DNA of 64,000 nucleotides from Helicobacter winghamensis ATCC BAA-430 (GCF_028751035.1 NZ_CP063533.1:310001-374000), one strand, 5' to 3'. Positions 17,560-27,688 are shown, counted from the first letter of the stretch. Numbers and translations are program-made. The notes: generated from the sequence alone by a model not told the origin.

Positions 17560-18367
17560 TGCTGTAATTTCCTGTTTTTGTATCTTTGACTAAATTGTAT
17601 TTATACTGCCCATCTAGATTTAGTGTAATGCGATAAAAGTCTAAATGTGAATTAAGGCTTACTTGTGGAATTGTTGGAATCTTTGGTGTAAAAGACGCTT
17701 TTAAGGGTTTTTTGCTGGGTGCTTTAAAATCTAGAATTAAACGCGTAGGGGACGCAAGGGTAAAGTCTCTAAGAAGCGTTAAGTGTGTGTTTAGAGCAAT
17801 GCTATTTTTGGTAATTTCAAAGTTGAAATATTCCTCTAGGGCGAAGCTTTCTTTCTCTGGAATATTATGTGTTTTAGGTTGCACTTCTTGGCTTAAAACT
17901 AGGGGAAAATGCCAGTCAATATCACCTTCTAGCTCTTTTTCTAGCGTTGTGATAGAGCCATTTAGGTTTTGGTATTCTAAAGTGATTTTTTTAATTTTTC
18001 TTGCCGTTGATGGTAAGATAAGCTCTGTTTTGGTGAATAAATCAAGCTGTGGAGCGTTTGTGATTTGTCCGCTATCTTTTGGTGTAATAATAGGAGTAAA
18101 AGGATCGCGTGCTTTTTTTGTCGCATTGCTTTCTTGTGCGTTTGCAAGTTCCTTTGGTGCTAGATTTTCCATAATCCCTGTGGGTTCTGTAGAAGTTTCA
18201 TTAGGCAAAGCTTTTTTAGTGTTATTTATATTCTGTTCTGTTTGCTCTTTGTTTTGATTATTGCTGTCAATACTTAGTTTTGGGATTTCAGGTAATGTAT
18301 TTTGCGGTTCTGTTTGCGCGTGTAAAAGCGTTAAAGTTAATGTTAGAATAAGGGCTAAAGATTTCAT
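17546..18367 (-). CDS. exported AMIN-domain-like protein
   Basis: The 273-residue protein has a signal peptide (about 1-18, ending LLHAQ), a low-complexity hydrophilic stretch (about 19-95) and a C-terminal beta-rich domain. The segment TRLILDFKAPSK and the terminal SHLDFYRITLNLDGQYKYNLV resemble AMIN domains, which bind peptidoglycan or target proteins to the cell envelope. Its neighbour is a FtsB-like protein, so a role in division or envelope biogenesis is possible but inferred. Start and stop overlap the genes on both sides. Confidence 0.7.
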   Translation of the reverse strand: MKSLALILTLTLTLLHAQTEPQNTLPEIPKLSIDSNNQNKEQTEQNINNTKKALPNETSTEPTGIMENLAPKELANAQESNATKKARDPFTPIITPKDSGQITNAPQLDLFTKTELILPSTARKIKKITLEYQNLNGSITTLEKELEGDIDWHFPLVLSQEVQPKTHNIPEKESFALEEYFNFEITKNSIALNTHLTLLRDFTLASPTRLILDFKAPSKKPLKASFTPKIPTIPQVSLNSHLDFYRITLNLDGQYKYNLVKDTKTGNYSIELY

Positions 18368-18609
18368 TTAGGTTCTAATCCTTTCAATTCAAAAAGTTCC
18401 TTTTGTAAGGTTGCATTTTCGTGCATTAGACGATTTACTTCTTGGCGCATTTGCGCTTCCTTTTGGTTGATTTTAAGAAGCACGCTAAAGGAATTATCTC
18501 CAAAAAGCAAATTGCCAATATACACGCCCACAATACAAACTAGCAAAATAAAGCTAAAAAAGGGTAGAAGTTTGTAAAATCCCCCCCTTTTAAACTCTAG
18601 AGATTCCAT
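18364..18609 (-). CDS. FtsB/DivIC-like septum formation protein
   Basis: The 81-residue protein has one membrane segment (about 14-36) followed by a short heptad-rich coiled coil (KEAQMRQEVNRLMHENATLQKELFEL). This is the size and layout of FtsB/DivIC division proteins, which act with FtsL and FtsQ. The assignment rests on architecture and on position after eno, where ftsB often lies. The ATG shares a base with the eno stop (TAATG). Confidence 0.72.
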   Translation of the reverse strand: MESLEFKRGGFYKLLPFFSFILLVCIVGVYIGNLLFGDNSFSVLLKINQKEAQMRQEVNRLMHENATLQKELFELKGLEPK

Positions 18610-19880
18610 TATTTAAAAAGTTGTTTTCCTAAATACACAGGGGAGCTAAGCTCACTTTCAATGGCTAAAAGGCGATTGTATTTTGCCATTCTCTCACTTC
18701 TTGCAGTAGAACCTGTTTTAATCTCGCCTGTGTTTAGTGCAACAGCAAAATCTGCAATAAAGCTATCTTCGCTTTCACCGCTTCTGTGGCTCATAATGCA
18801 AGCATAACGATTTCTTTGTGCTAGGCGGATTGTTTGCATTGTTTGGCTAATTGTTCCAATTTGGTTTGGCTTAATTAATACTGCATTTGCGATATTTTTA
18901 TTAATGCCTTGTGCTAGAATTTTTGCATTTGTAACAAATAAATCATCGCCTACAAGTTGCACCTTATGCCCTAGTTTTTGTGTAAGTTTCTCCCAGCCAC
19001 TCCAATCATCCTCACTTAAGCCATCTTCAATAGATACAATAGGATATTTAGCAATGAGTTTTTCATAATATTCAATCAATTCTTCGGCGCATAATTCTCT
19101 ATTTTCACCTTTTAAGCAATAGATTCCTTTGTCATTTACAAATTCGCTACTTGCAACATCAAGCGCGATTGCAATTTGTTCCCCTTCTTTATATCCTGCC
19201 TTTTTAACCGCTTCTAAAATTACTTGGATAGGTTCTTCGTTGTTTTTAAGATTTGGAGCAAATCCACCTTCATCACCAATGCTTGTGATATGTTTAGAAT
19301 CTTTTAGGATTTTTTTAAGATGTTGATAAATTTCTGCACTTGCACGCATTGCTTCACTAAAACTATCAAAACCTATTGGCATAATCATATATTCTTGAAA
19401 ATCCACTGTGTTATCTGCGTGGCTACCACCATTAATGATATTTAGCATAGGCACAGGCAGTGTAAGAGCATTTGCTCCCCCTAAATAGCGATATAAAGGG
19501 ATATTCAAACTTTGTGCAGCAACTCTTGCAACTGCCATTGAAACACCTAATGTTGCATTTGCGCCTAGATTTGAAAAATTCTCCGTGCCATCTAATGTGA
19601 TTAAAAGATTGTCAATAGTTGCTTGATCATAAGGACTTAAGCCTATGATTTCTTCAGCAATTTTTGTTTGAACATTTTCGCAAGCCTTTAAAACACCTTT
19701 GCCTAAAAATCGCTCATCCCCGTCTCTTAACTCTAGAGCTTCTCTTTTTCCAGTGCTTGCACCACTTGGTACAATAGCACTTGCAATGCTGCCATCACTT
19801 AAAAGAGCGGTTGCTTTAATGGTTGGATTACCACGACTATCTAAAACTTCCTGCGCATTAATATCATCAATATAAACCAT
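18609..19880 (-). CDS. eno: enolase
   Basis: The 423-residue protein has the enolase landmarks: [10 protein letters not shown] near the N-terminus, the flexible loop [21 protein letters not shown] with the catalytic Glu, [28 protein letters not shown] and SHRSGESED. It interconverts 2-phosphoglycerate and phosphoenolpyruvate. An AAAGGAT ribosome binding site precedes the ATG, 13 bases after the recA stop. Confidence 0.97.
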   Translation of the reverse strand: MVYIDDINAQEVLDSRGNPTIKATALLSDGSIASAIVPSGASTGKREALELRDGDERFLGKGVLKACENVQTKIAEEIIGLSPYDQATIDNLLITLDGTENFSNLGANATLGVSMAVARVAAQSLNIPLYRYLGGANALTLPVPMLNIINGGSHADNTVDFQEYMIMPIGFDSFSEAMRASAEIYQHLKKILKDSKHITSIGDEGGFAPNLKNNEEPIQVILEAVKKAGYKEGEQIAIALDVASSEFVNDKGIYCLKGENRELCAEELIEYYEKLIAKYPIVSIEDGLSEDDWSGWEKLTQKLGHKVQLVGDDLFVTNAKILAQGINKNIANAVLIKPNQIGTISQTMQTIRLAQRNRYACIMSHRSGESEDSFIADFAVALNTGEIKTGSTARSERMAKYNRLLAIESELSSPVYLGKQLFK

Positions 19881-19893
19881 TATTTATCCTTTC

Positions 19894-20925
19894 TTATTCT
19901 TCAGTATCACCATCGTTTGATAAATCATCAGTGATTGAGATAGAAGCCTTTATTTTTTCTTCAATTTCTTGTGCGATTTCTGGGTTTTCTTTTAAGAATA
20001 CTTTTGCATTTTCCTTGCCTTGTCCTAGTTTTTTATCACCATAACTTAGCCATGCTCCACTTTTATCTACAATATCAAGTTTGACGCCATAATCAATTAG
20101 CTCACCTTCCTTGCTAATTCCTTCCCCAAACATAATATCAAACTCTGCTCCCCTAAAGGGTGGAGCAACTTTGTTTTTTACAACCTTTGCTTTAACGCGA
20201 TTTCCAATGTTTTGTTCGCCTTGTTTTAAAGCGGCAATTCTACGCACATCAATGCGCACACTTGCATAAAACTTCAAAGCATTACCACCTGTTGTTGTTT
20301 CTGGGCTTCCATAGCCCATTACACCAATTTTCATACGGATTTGGTTGATAAAAATCACTGTGGTGTTCATTTTGTGAATCACACCTGTTACTTTACGGAG
20401 AGCTTGGCTCATTAAGCGCGCTTGAAGTCCTACATGTTGGTCACCCATATCGCCTTCAATCTCACTTTTTGGAGTGAGAGCTGCCACGGAGTCAATAACG
20501 ATTAAATCCACACCACCGCTTCTTGTGAGTGTTTCTAAAATCTCTAAGGCTTGCTCTCCAAAATCTGGTTGAGAAACAAGTAAGTTTTCTACATCTACAC
20601 CTAAACGCTTTGCATAAGTTACATCAAGAGCGTGTTCGGCATCAATAAAGGCACAGATTCCACCGGATTTTTGACATTCTGCTACAATTTGTAAGGCAAG
20701 TGTCGTTTTCCCTGAGCTTTCTGGTCCATACACTTCAATAATTCTGCCTTTTGGAATTCCTCCAATACCAAGTGCAATATCTAACCCTAAAGAGCCTGTG
20801 CTAATGGCATCAATCTTTTCTACAGGCTTATCGCCAAGCCTAATTAAAGCTCCCTTGCCAAAGGCTTTATCAATCTGTTTAATGGCAAGTTCTATTGCTT
20901 TTTGTTTATTTTCATCTAAAGCCAT
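19894..20925 (-). CDS. recA: recombinase RecA
   Basis: The 343-residue recombinase has Walker [10 protein letters not shown] near 66-74, the AEHALD segment, Walker [11 protein letters not shown], loop L2 with [23 protein letters not shown], and an acidic tail ([11 protein letters not shown]). It performs strand exchange and supports natural transformation and DNA repair. It is first of a leftward run of six genes. The ATG has a TAGGAG ribosome binding site. I see no LexA box upstream, as expected in Helicobacter, which lacks LexA. Confidence 0.98.
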   Translation of the reverse strand: MALDENKQKAIELAIKQIDKAFGKGALIRLGDKPVEKIDAISTGSLGLDIALGIGGIPKGRIIEVYGPESSGKTTLALQIVAECQKSGGICAFIDAEHALDVTYAKRLGVDVENLLVSQPDFGEQALEILETLTRSGGVDLIVIDSVAALTPKSEIEGDMGDQHVGLQARLMSQALRKVTGVIHKMNTTVIFINQIRMKIGVMGYGSPETTTGGNALKFYASVRIDVRRIAALKQGEQNIGNRVKAKVVKNKVAPPFRGAEFDIMFGEGISKEGELIDYGVKLDIVDKSGAWLSYGDKKLGQGKENAKVFLKENPEIAQEIEEKIKASISITDDLSNDGDTEE

Positions 20926-20951
20926 TTTTTCTCCTAAAAATTAAAAATTTA

Positions 20952-20957
20952 ATTCTA
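20952..20957 (-). promoter_or_regulatory. -10 box for recA
   Basis: TAGAAT on the minus strand (GGCTAGAATT) lies about 27 bases before the recA ATG. No -35 box is evident. Confidence 0.5.
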
Positions 20958-21050
20958 GCCAAATAACATTAAAAAACGCAATAATGCGGAATTTTTGCAA
21001 AACAATTTATAAAGATTTCATATCTCACACAAAGCTTAATAAATTTTAGC

Positions 21051-21056
21051 TATAAT
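21051..21056 (+). promoter_or_regulatory. -10 box for the cheX-fliN run
   Basis: A perfect TATAAT preceded by TTTTAGC lies 30 bases before the ATG of the CheX-like gene, in the divergent region shared with recA. Confidence 0.65.
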
Positions 21057-21085
21057 GCAAAATTTTACAAAAAGCAGGAATCTTT

Positions 21086-21499
21086 ATGGAGTTAATAATT
21101 AAAAAGGCATTTATGCAAGTGCTAAAAGATACGCTAGGTGCGACTCCAGCGTGCGTTGAAAATAAGCTTTTAAAAGGGTATCTCTCAAGCATTGATGTGG
21201 CATTTGAAGATGGCACGCACAATACCATTACTTTTGTAAGCTCTAAGGAATTTTTGGAATTTTTAGGAGAAGGTTTGTTTGGAGAGATTGTATCTAGTGA
21301 GTTAGAATTGCGTGATTTATCGCAAGAATTAGCAAATTTAACCATTGGTTTGGCAAAGGTTTTAGCAGTTAGGGAAAATGTTAATTTTAATATCACAACA
21401 CCGCGTGTTTTTGGACTAGGTGAGTTTCAAAATGCACATTGTAAGAGTTTAAACTTTGCATTAAATGGGGCGACTTGTTCGCTATTTATGCACATATAA
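21086..21499 (+). CDS. CheX-like chemotaxis protein
   Basis: The 137-residue protein fits the CheX/CheC-like fold. It begins with a helix (MELIIKKAFMQVLKDTLG), has strands near VAFEDGTHNTITFVSSKEF, and a helix containing ELRDLSQELANLTIGLAKVLA. This resembles the CheX motif that carries the CheY-P phosphatase Glu and Asn (here E in SQELAN and the following N). Its position directly before fliN supports a role in chemotaxis or the switch complex. Activity is not proved by sequence alone. Confidence 0.68.
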   Translation: MELIIKKAFMQVLKDTLGATPACVENKLLKGYLSSIDVAFEDGTHNTITFVSSKEFLEFLGEGLFGEIVSSELELRDLSQELANLTIGLAKVLAVRENVNFNITTPRVFGLGEFQNAHCKSLNFALNGATCSLFMHI

Positions 21500-21508
21500 A
21501 GGAAAAGT

Positions 21509-21868
21509 ATGCCAGCAGATGAATTTACACTTGCAAAAATCCAAGCACCCAAGCAAGAAGATTTGGCGCGTTATTTAGAAGGGATTATAAATAATTATGG
21601 GGGGCTTTTGGATATGGAGGTTGTGTTCCGCTCCGAGCTTGGATCTACTAAGATTCCACTTTCTGAAATTTTGCAATTTGAAAAAGGTTCTATTATTGAT
21701 TTGCAAAAGCCAGCGGGTGAGAGTGTTGAGATTTTTATTAATGGGCGGATTATTGGCAAGGGTGAAGTTATGGTGTATGAAAAAAACCTTGCAATCCGTG
21801 TGAATGAGATTTTAGATTCCAATGCGATTATTTATTATCTAACGCGTGAGAGTATTAGCACGGTATGA
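21509..21868 (+). CDS. fliN: flagellar motor switch protein FliN
   Basis: The 119-residue protein ends in a SpoA/SURF1-like domain (about 43-115): LDMEVVFRSELGSTKIPLSEILQFEKGSIIDLQKPAGESVEIFINGRIIGKGEVMV, the FliN hallmark. FliN forms the lower C-ring that binds CheY-P and helps the export gate. An AAGGAAAAG ribosome binding site precedes the ATG. The stop overlaps the fliO start as ATGA. Confidence 0.93.
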   Translation: MPADEFTLAKIQAPKQEDLARYLEGIINNYGGLLDMEVVFRSELGSTKIPLSEILQFEKGSIIDLQKPAGESVEIFINGRIIGKGEVMVYEKNLAIRVNEILDSNAIIYYLTRESISTV

Positions 21869-22353
21869 AAGCGATTGTTTTATTTGTCTTATTTTTTTGT
21901 ATTTTTGCCTTTGGGGCAGATAATGCCACTTCATCTAAGGAAATATTAGATTTATTGCAAGAGCAAAAATTGGAATCTAGCAATGAGTTTCCTTTTCAAA
22001 TGGGACAATCTCCGCTTGAAGGCATTAGTGGATTCCAGTATTTTGGTGTGATTTTGATTTTACTGGGTTTGCTTGCGTTTTTATGGGTTGTGAAAAATCG
22101 CTTAAACTCTCCCAAGGCAAAAATAAGAACAAATCCTTTAAAGTTCTTTAGCAAGGAGGTTAAAGAGGGTGAAAACCAAATAGAAATCCAGTCTGTAACA
22201 ACGCTTGGTGTGCAAAGTAAGCTGGTAGTATTTGAAGCGTATAATAAGCGGTATTTGGTGATTTTAAATCCTAATGATACAACATTGATTGATTCTTATG
22301 AAATCAAAAGCGCATTTAAGGATATGTTAGAGCAAGAAAACAATGCGAAATAA
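21865..22353 (+). CDS. fliO: FliO-like flagellar biosynthetic protein
   Basis: The 162-residue protein has a signal-like N-terminus (about 1-18), one membrane segment (about 58-76, YFGVILILLGLLAFLWVV) and a cytoplasmic domain with IEIQSVTTLGVQSKLVVFEAYNKRYLVIL, the FliO pattern of a short beta motif after one membrane helix. FliO assists assembly of the FliPQR export gate. It lies between fliN and a TonB-like gene, overlapping the latter by 11 bases. Confidence 0.8.
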   Translation: MKAIVLFVLFFCIFAFGADNATSSKEILDLLQEQKLESSNEFPFQMGQSPLEGISGFQYFGVILILLGLLAFLWVVKNRLNSPKAKIRTNPLKFFSKEVKEGENQIEIQSVTTLGVQSKLVVFEAYNKRYLVILNPNDTTLIDSYEIKSAFKDMLEQENNAK

Positions 22354-23176
22354 TCTAATTGCCCTTTTTCTGTCTCTTTTAATCCACTTGATTCTTTTTT
22401 TGTTGCTTTTTTTGCGTTTTGAAGCAAAACTCGAAAATGTCTATAATCCACCACCTATGGGAAGTGAGCAAGGGGAGCGCGTGAGTTTGAAACATTTTAG
22501 ATTCCAGCAAGGGACCAATGCACCACAAAATATGGAATCCAAAAACACAAATGATTCCAAAGCAAGTTTAGAATCTTTAGCAAGTATGGAATCTAAAAAA
22601 CAAGAGTCTAAAACACAGGAGATTGAAAAAGAGATTTCACAGCAAAAGCCAAAAGTTAGCATTGCACAACCTAATAAAACTCCGCAAACTAAAGAATCTA
22701 AAACTTTAAATACTTCTAAAACTTCCCAAAACTCCAAAGCATCAAAGGAGACTAAGGCTTCTCAAGTTTCAAATTCTAGAGCGTTAGAAAAAAGCCTATC
22801 ATCACCTTCAATTTATGATTTTGGAGTGAGTGAGCAAACGCAACAAATCCAAGATTTATATGGAATAGAATTTGGTTCTTTAAGTCCAAATGCGCAAAGG
22901 TTCATTAAAAGCAATCTTGATAAAATTGGAAAAATCACGCAACGCTATTTAAGATACCCAGCAATCGCGGGCAAAGTTGGGCAAGAAGGCGATAATATCG
23001 TGGAGTTTTATCTCCATCCAAATGGTGATATTACGGATTTAAAATTATTGCATTCAAGCGGTTATACGCTTCTTGATGATAACTCATTGCACACCATTAA
23101 GATTGCCTATAAAGACTATCCTTATCCTATTGAAACGACAAAAATCCGCATTCGCGTGATGTATCGGATTTATTAG
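22343..23176 (+). CDS. TonB-like energy transducer
   Basis: The 277-residue protein has an N-terminal membrane anchor (about 4-24), a long linker rich in Lys, Ser, Thr and Gln with repeated ESK units (about 50-150), and a C-terminal TonB fold (about 200-277) with IVEFYLHPNGDITDLKLLHSSGYTLLDDNSL. TonB couples the inner-membrane ExbBD motor to outer-membrane receptors; here no exbBD or receptor gene is nearby. The ESK repeats are encoded by copies of the TGGAATC word. In H. pylori I recall a TonB-like gene beside fliN as well. Confidence 0.8.
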   Translation: MRNNLIALFLSLLIHLILFLLLFLRFEAKLENVYNPPPMGSEQGERVSLKHFRFQQGTNAPQNMESKNTNDSKASLESLASMESKKQESKTQEIEKEISQQKPKVSIAQPNKTPQTKESKTLNTSKTSQNSKASKETKASQVSNSRALEKSLSSPSIYDFGVSEQTQQIQDLYGIEFGSLSPNAQRFIKSNLDKIGKITQRYLRYPAIAGKVGQEGDNIVEFYLHPNGDITDLKLLHSSGYTLLDDNSLHTIKIAYKDYPYPIETTKIRIRVMYRIY

Positions 23177-23177
23177 A

Positions 23178-23183
23178 TATAAT
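23178..23183 (+). promoter_or_regulatory. -10 box for the UvrD/Rep helicase gene
   Basis: TATAAT preceded by TAGA overlaps the end of the TonB-like gene region and lies 22 bases before the helicase ATG. Confidence 0.5.
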
Positions 23184-23204
23184 TTGCATTTTTAAAGGTG
23201 AAAT

Positions 23205-25298
23205 ATGCAAGATTTTTTAGATGATTTAAATCCTAGCCAGCGTGAAGCAGCGACAACCATAGATGGCGCACTTTTGATTTTAGCAGGGGCAGGCAGTGGT
23301 AAGACAAAGACTATCACTGCTCGTCTTGCGTATTTAATTGATGTGGTTGGGATTCCACCTGGCAACACCTTAACCCTAACTTTCACAAACAAAGCAGCAG
23401 GTGAAATGCAAAAACGGGCTTTAAATATGATTCAAAACACCACAATGCACCCGCCATTGCTTTGCACTTTTCATAAGTTTGGATTGCTATTTTTAAAGTT
23501 TTATATTACACATTTAGGAAGGAAGGCTAATTTTATTCTAGCAGATAGTGAGGATACTAAGCGTATTATAAAAGATCTAAATGAGGATTTAGCACCGCTT
23601 CCGCTAATCCTTAGTGAAATTTCGCGTTATAAAAATTCTCAAATCTCTCCAGAGGAAGCATTAAAATCTGCACATAATGGTACCTATAAACATATAGCAA
23701 AAATTTATGGAAAATATCAAGAATTTTTATTGCAAAAAAATATGGTAGATTTTGATGATTTACTTTTGCTTCCATTAGAAATTATGCAAGAAAATAAAGA
23801 AATTGCTAAGGAAGTGAGCGAAAAATATCAATATATAATGGTTGATGAATATCAAGATACAAACCACTTGCAATATTTGCTTTTAAAATGTTTGTGTTCT
23901 ACACATCAAAACCTTTGCGTTGTAGGTGATGATGATCAAAGTATTTATAGTTGGCGGGGGGCAAATATACAAAATATCTTGCAATTTAGTGAGCATTTTA
24001 AAGGCGCAAAGGTGATTAAGCTTCAAGAAAATTATCGCTCCACACATACGATTTTACAGGCAGCAAATGCTCTGATTGCTCACAATAAGCAAAGGCTTGG
24101 AAAAACGCTAATTAGCACTCTAGGCGAGGGTAAAAAAATAGAGATTTTTCACTCTAGTGATGAGCTAGAAGAAGTGCAAAATATCACAAAAGCAATCCGC
24201 AAGCTTTTAGATTCTAATATTAGCCCTAAAGATATTGCGATTTTATTTCGTTTAAATGCGCTTTCTCGCTCGCTAGAAGAGGGTTTTAATCGCGCTAAGA
24301 TTCCTTATGTTTTAGTTGGCGCAATCCGTTTTTATGAAAGAAGTGAGATTAAAGATGTGTTAAGTTATTTTCGTGTGCTTGTGAATTTAGAAGATGATTT
24401 TTCACTAGCGCGCATTATTAATAAACCAAAACGCGGAATTGGTAAGACAACACTTGATAAGGTTTTGCGCCTTGCGCAAGAACATAATACTAGCGTGTAT
24501 GGGTTATTTGCTAAAGATTATAGTGCGCTTAAAGGTGCAATTAGTAAAAAGGCATATGAGAGTTTTCAAGAATTTTTTTCTACAATGTTGGGCTTGCAAG
24601 AGAGTTTGAAGCATTCTAGCCTTAATTTTATTGATGTTTTTGAAGAGAAAATTGGGCTTTGTGAAGCATTAAGTCAAAGTAATGATGAAATTGATAGGGT
24701 GAGTAATATTGAAGAATTTTATGGTGTGTATAGGGAGTATATCAAGCAAAATCCTCTAATGGAGTTAGAGGACTTTTTAAATGATTTAGCCTTAAGAAGT
24801 GATCAAGAAGATGTGGAAATGCGCACAGAAAGCAAGGGTGTGGAGGGTGTATCTTGTATGAGTGTGCATTCTAGCAAGGGACTAGAGTTTGAATATGTGT
24901 TTATTATTGGGCTTGAAGAGGGTTTTTTCCCGCTTGTGCGTGAAGATAGCAATATTGAAGAAGAGCGTAGGCTTGGGTATGTAGCTTTTACGCGTGCGAA
25001 AAAAGAGTTGTTTTTAAGTTATGTAGATTCTAGGTTTTATCGTGGGAATCGCGCAGCTTTAATGCCTTCAAGGTTTTTAGGGGAGAGTGGCGTGAGTGCG
25101 ATTAAGGCGCAATTTCAAAAAAGCGTGGAGAGTGATTGTAAGAGAGATGTGTTTCAAAAGGGAGATTGTGTGATGCACAAAATCTTTGGCGCAGGTAGAA
25201 TCCTAGAAGTTAGCAAAAGCGGAAAAGAAGTTAAGCTTAAAATAAATTTTGGTGGGCTTGTGAGAGATATTTTAGGAAGTTATGTGAGTAAAGTGTAG
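23205..25298 (+). CDS. UvrD/Rep/PcrA-type ATP-dependent DNA helicase
   Basis: The 697-residue superfamily 1A helicase has the Q-motif LNPSQREA, Walker A LAGAGSGKTKT (28-38), motif Ia LTFTNKAAGEM, motif II MVDEYQDTN, motif III GDDDQSIYSWRGA, motif IV with LQENYRSTHTIL, motif V SVHSSKGLEFEYVFI and motif VI AFTRAKKEL. It unwinds DNA in 3'-5' direction in mismatch or excision repair or in replication restart. A short C-terminal extension follows the helicase core. UvrD versus Rep naming is uncertain. Confidence 0.95.
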   Translation: MQDFLDDLNPSQREAATTIDGALLILAGAGSGKTKTITARLAYLIDVVGIPPGNTLTLTFTNKAAGEMQKRALNMIQNTTMHPPLLCTFHKFGLLFLKFYITHLGRKANFILADSEDTKRIIKDLNEDLAPLPLILSEISRYKNSQISPEEALKSAHNGTYKHIAKIYGKYQEFLLQKNMVDFDDLLLLPLEIMQENKEIAKEVSEKYQYIMVDEYQDTNHLQYLLLKCLCSTHQNLCVVGDDDQSIYSWRGANIQNILQFSEHFKGAKVIKLQENYRSTHTILQAANALIAHNKQRLGKTLISTLGEGKKIEIFHSSDELEEVQNITKAIRKLLDSNISPKDIAILFRLNALSRSLEEGFNRAKIPYVLVGAIRFYERSEIKDVLSYFRVLVNLEDDFSLARIINKPKRGIGKTTLDKVLRLAQEHNTSVYGLFAKDYSALKGAISKKAYESFQEFFSTMLGLQESLKHSSLNFIDVFEEKIGLCEALSQSNDEIDRVSNIEEFYGVYREYIKQNPLMELEDFLNDLALRSDQEDVEMRTESKGVEGVSCMSVHSSKGLEFEYVFIIGLEEGFFPLVREDSNIEEERRLGYVAFTRAKKELFLSYVDSRFYRGNRAALMPSRFLGESGVSAIKAQFQKSVESDCKRDVFQKGDCVMHKIFGAGRILEVSKSGKEVKLKINFGGLVRDILGSYVSKV

Positions 25299-25341
25299 AG
25301 CCTTCAGAGAAAGCTCTCTTTTGTTGGCTTGCTTTTGATAG

Positions 25342-26145
25342 CTATCTGATTGCGCTTTTAAGAGCTGGAGTGCCGATATTTTTTAGTGTCGCATTGGATT
25401 TAGCGAAGTATTCTTGCCAAAAGTTTGTTAAAGATGCTAGCATTTTAGGATTGACATAGCTTTTTTTGCTGGAGATTCCAGCTCCTATAATAAATACTTC
25501 TGCTCCTCCAAAATCGCCAAAAAGATCATTTTTGGCAACAATGCTTAATTCTTTATTAGAATCAATTTGTCGCACAGCATTGTTTGCATAAAAGCTAGTG
25601 ATTGCTGAATTTTCTAGCATATCAGAAGCTAAAATTACAATTTTTCGTTTAGCATTTAATGGTGCAATGACACTTTTAGCAAAATCCTTTAAGGCATATA
25701 AAATATCAGATTTTGCAATATCGTTTGTCCCAAAAGAGCCTTCAATGGATTTTTTTGTGTTTTTTCTAACAAAGCCTATTTGATCATTTAAACATTTATC
25801 TATTTTATTAAGCATTGATTTATTTATATCATATCTCTCTTGATTGCTTAAATGGGTATCAAGACTAAAATCAAATAAAGTTTCATTATATTTTCCGCCT
25901 ATCAGAGCAGAAAATTTACCGATATAAATATGATTAGAGCTTTCAACAAACGAGAGTGCATTTGAGATAATTTGATCTTTTAAATTTTGGTCAAACAAAG
26001 TTGTTTCATCAATAAGAACAAAAATTGCAGTATCTATTATGTTTTGTTTATCTAACTTGTAGATTTCATAGCACCCTTTTGGTGTTGCATTTAATGTAAT
26101 TCCAAATCCAAAAAGAATCAGAAGGATTTGTATAATCTTACGCAT
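25342..26145 (-). CDS. exported protein of unknown function, possible von Willebrand A-like fold
   Basis: The 267-residue protein has a signal peptide (about 1-20, ending LNA). The segments TAIFVLIDETTLFDQNLKDQI, KRKIVILASDMLENS and AEVFIIGAG give alternating hydrophobic strands and helices with acidic turns, which resembles a von Willebrand A-like fold. The usual DxSxS metal site is DETTL here, so metal binding is doubtful. The mature protein has two cysteines. It is the last gene of a three-gene leftward cassette and overlaps the upstream gene by eight bases. I do not recognise the family. Confidence 0.6.
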   Translation of the reverse strand: MRKIIQILLILFGFGITLNATPKGCYEIYKLDKQNIIDTAIFVLIDETTLFDQNLKDQIISNALSFVESSNHIYIGKFSALIGGKYNETLFDFSLDTHLSNQERYDINKSMLNKIDKCLNDQIGFVRKNTKKSIEGSFGTNDIAKSDILYALKDFAKSVIAPLNAKRKIVILASDMLENSAITSFYANNAVRQIDSNKELSIVAKNDLFGDFGGAEVFIIGAGISSKKSYVNPKMLASLTNFWQEYFAKSNATLKNIGTPALKSAIR

Positions 26146-27679
26146 TCTCTAGTCCTTTTAATTTTTTTGTTAGAGTATCTATTTCATCTTCTAAATCTAA
26201 AATTTCATCATCAGATTTTTTGACACCCTCTTCTATGAGCGCATTTTTTTTGCGCTCTAGGCGTGTTATTTTTTTTCTTAAAGTTTCAATTTCATCAGAA
26301 TTTGTATTTTGAGCGGACTCTTGTTGGCTTTGAATACTTGACTTCATAGAAGCAATATTTGCTTCGTGATTAATGTTTTTTTGTGTCTCGGATAGCTCAA
26401 GTGTTCTTTGTCCGTCATTTTCAATGCTTTTGGTTTTTAATGCTGTATGTGTTTCATTTTTTCTCGCTTCAACAATGAAATTTTCAAAGGTTCTATAAGT
26501 ATCATTGTCTTTATCGACTTTGAAATTCGCTCTTTTCTTTGCGATTGTGTTGATTTGTCGTTTCATTTTACTTAATTTCTCATTTGCTTTTGCTGTGATT
26601 GCGCGTCTTTTTTGAGTGATATAATTTTGATACTCTCTAGCTGTTCTAAATCTGTGACTAGCCTCATATGCATCGCCACTATTTTTCCCAGCAAATCCCC
26701 ATTTATATCCAAAGAGAATTCCTAAAATTTGAATAAAAATAAAAAGTACTGCTAATACAATGAAAGTAGCCCAACCACCTTTTCTATCTGCTTCTTGTTG
26801 TTCTTGCAATGCTTTAGCATCGGCATTACTTTGAATTTCTCCCAACTCGGCTGGAGCGGTATCGTAGATGCTAATAGAGGCTGTGGAAACTTCTTGAATA
26901 AGTTGTTTTTCTAGCACTTGTCCGCGCACATATGTAGCACCAATGGCTACAATGATAATAAAAATTGTCGTAACAATGCTAAGAATCCAAGTTTTACTAT
27001 CGCCTCCATTAAATCTATTGTAGGCTTGTTGCCAACTTGGTGCATTATCATCTTTATGATCACTCTGGATATCAACTTCTTCTTTGATTAAATCATTGTC
27101 TCCACGATTTTGCAGGATTCTCCCTATAACACTATTTTTATAAATTTCCCCTCCTGCAGAGTGCGTAAGAAATACTAAAAGCGCTGAGATAACAAAAGCG
27201 ATTCCAATAGCTCCTTTTTGTTGCAAGCTTTCACTTGCGCCCGGGATTGTGTATCCTGCTAAAACATAAGCAAATCCTAACGCTTCTGCAACAACTAAAC
27301 CAAGAATCACAATCCATATAAAAAAAGGTGTCGGACTTCTGCCTTGCTCCCCAATTTTTCTAAGATAGGAAACACATTTATTGTAGTATTCTGGATCTTC
27401 AATTTCTCTGTCGTAGTAGTCTAAATATTTATAACACAAATTTGTTTCGCAATCGCGCCATATTGTATTAGATTGGATAGCTGCATCATTGGTTGATACT
27501 CTGGCAATTGTTCCAATTGCTGGAAAATCTGTTTTGAAATTTAACCACCAAAAATTAACTGCATTTCGGAATGCTTTATTAAAAGCATATAAAGCAATCA
27601 ATAAAACCAAAAACAAGCTTGCCATAATAAGCCCTGCCAAGAGCTTATTTAGCATAATCCATGCTAAAATTTCTTGCAT
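26138..27679 (-). CDS. polytopic membrane protein with a C-terminal coiled coil, function unknown
   Basis: The 513-residue protein has about five membrane segments: near 9-31, 120-146, 157-178, 236-258 and 308-331. It carries a long hydrophilic tail (about 345-513) with strong heptad character, including ETLRKKITRLERKKNALIEEG and DEILDLEDEIDTLTKKLKGLE. No catalytic motif is visible. It starts nine bases after the stop of the OmpA lipoprotein and overlaps the exported-protein gene. A channel or motor-like scaffold linking the inner membrane to a peptidoglycan-bound lipoprotein would fit the architecture, but this is inference. Confidence 0.62.
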   Translation of the reverse strand: MQEILAWIMLNKLLAGLIMASLFLVLLIALYAFNKAFRNAVNFWWLNFKTDFPAIGTIARVSTNDAAIQSNTIWRDCETNLCYKYLDYYDREIEDPEYYNKCVSYLRKIGEQGRSPTPFFIWIVILGLVVAEALGFAYVLAGYTIPGASESLQQKGAIGIAFVISALLVFLTHSAGGEIYKNSVIGRILQNRGDNDLIKEEVDIQSDHKDDNAPSWQQAYNRFNGGDSKTWILSIVTTIFIIIVAIGATYVRGQVLEKQLIQEVSTASISIYDTAPAELGEIQSNADAKALQEQQEADRKGGWATFIVLAVLFIFIQILGILFGYKWGFAGKNSGDAYEASHRFRTAREYQNYITQKRRAITAKANEKLSKMKRQINTIAKKRANFKVDKDNDTYRTFENFIVEARKNETHTALKTKSIENDGQRTLELSETQKNINHEANIASMKSSIQSQQESAQNTNSDEIETLRKKITRLERKKNALIEEGVKKSDDEILDLEDEIDTLTKKLKGLENA

Positions 27680-27688
27680 TTTTTCTCC

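Noticed and set aside
17712-18257. 181-codon open frame on the plus strand antisense to the AMIN-domain gene
   Set aside because: The opposite frame has a signal peptide, coupled starts and stops and a recognisable C-terminal domain, while this one has no family or context support.
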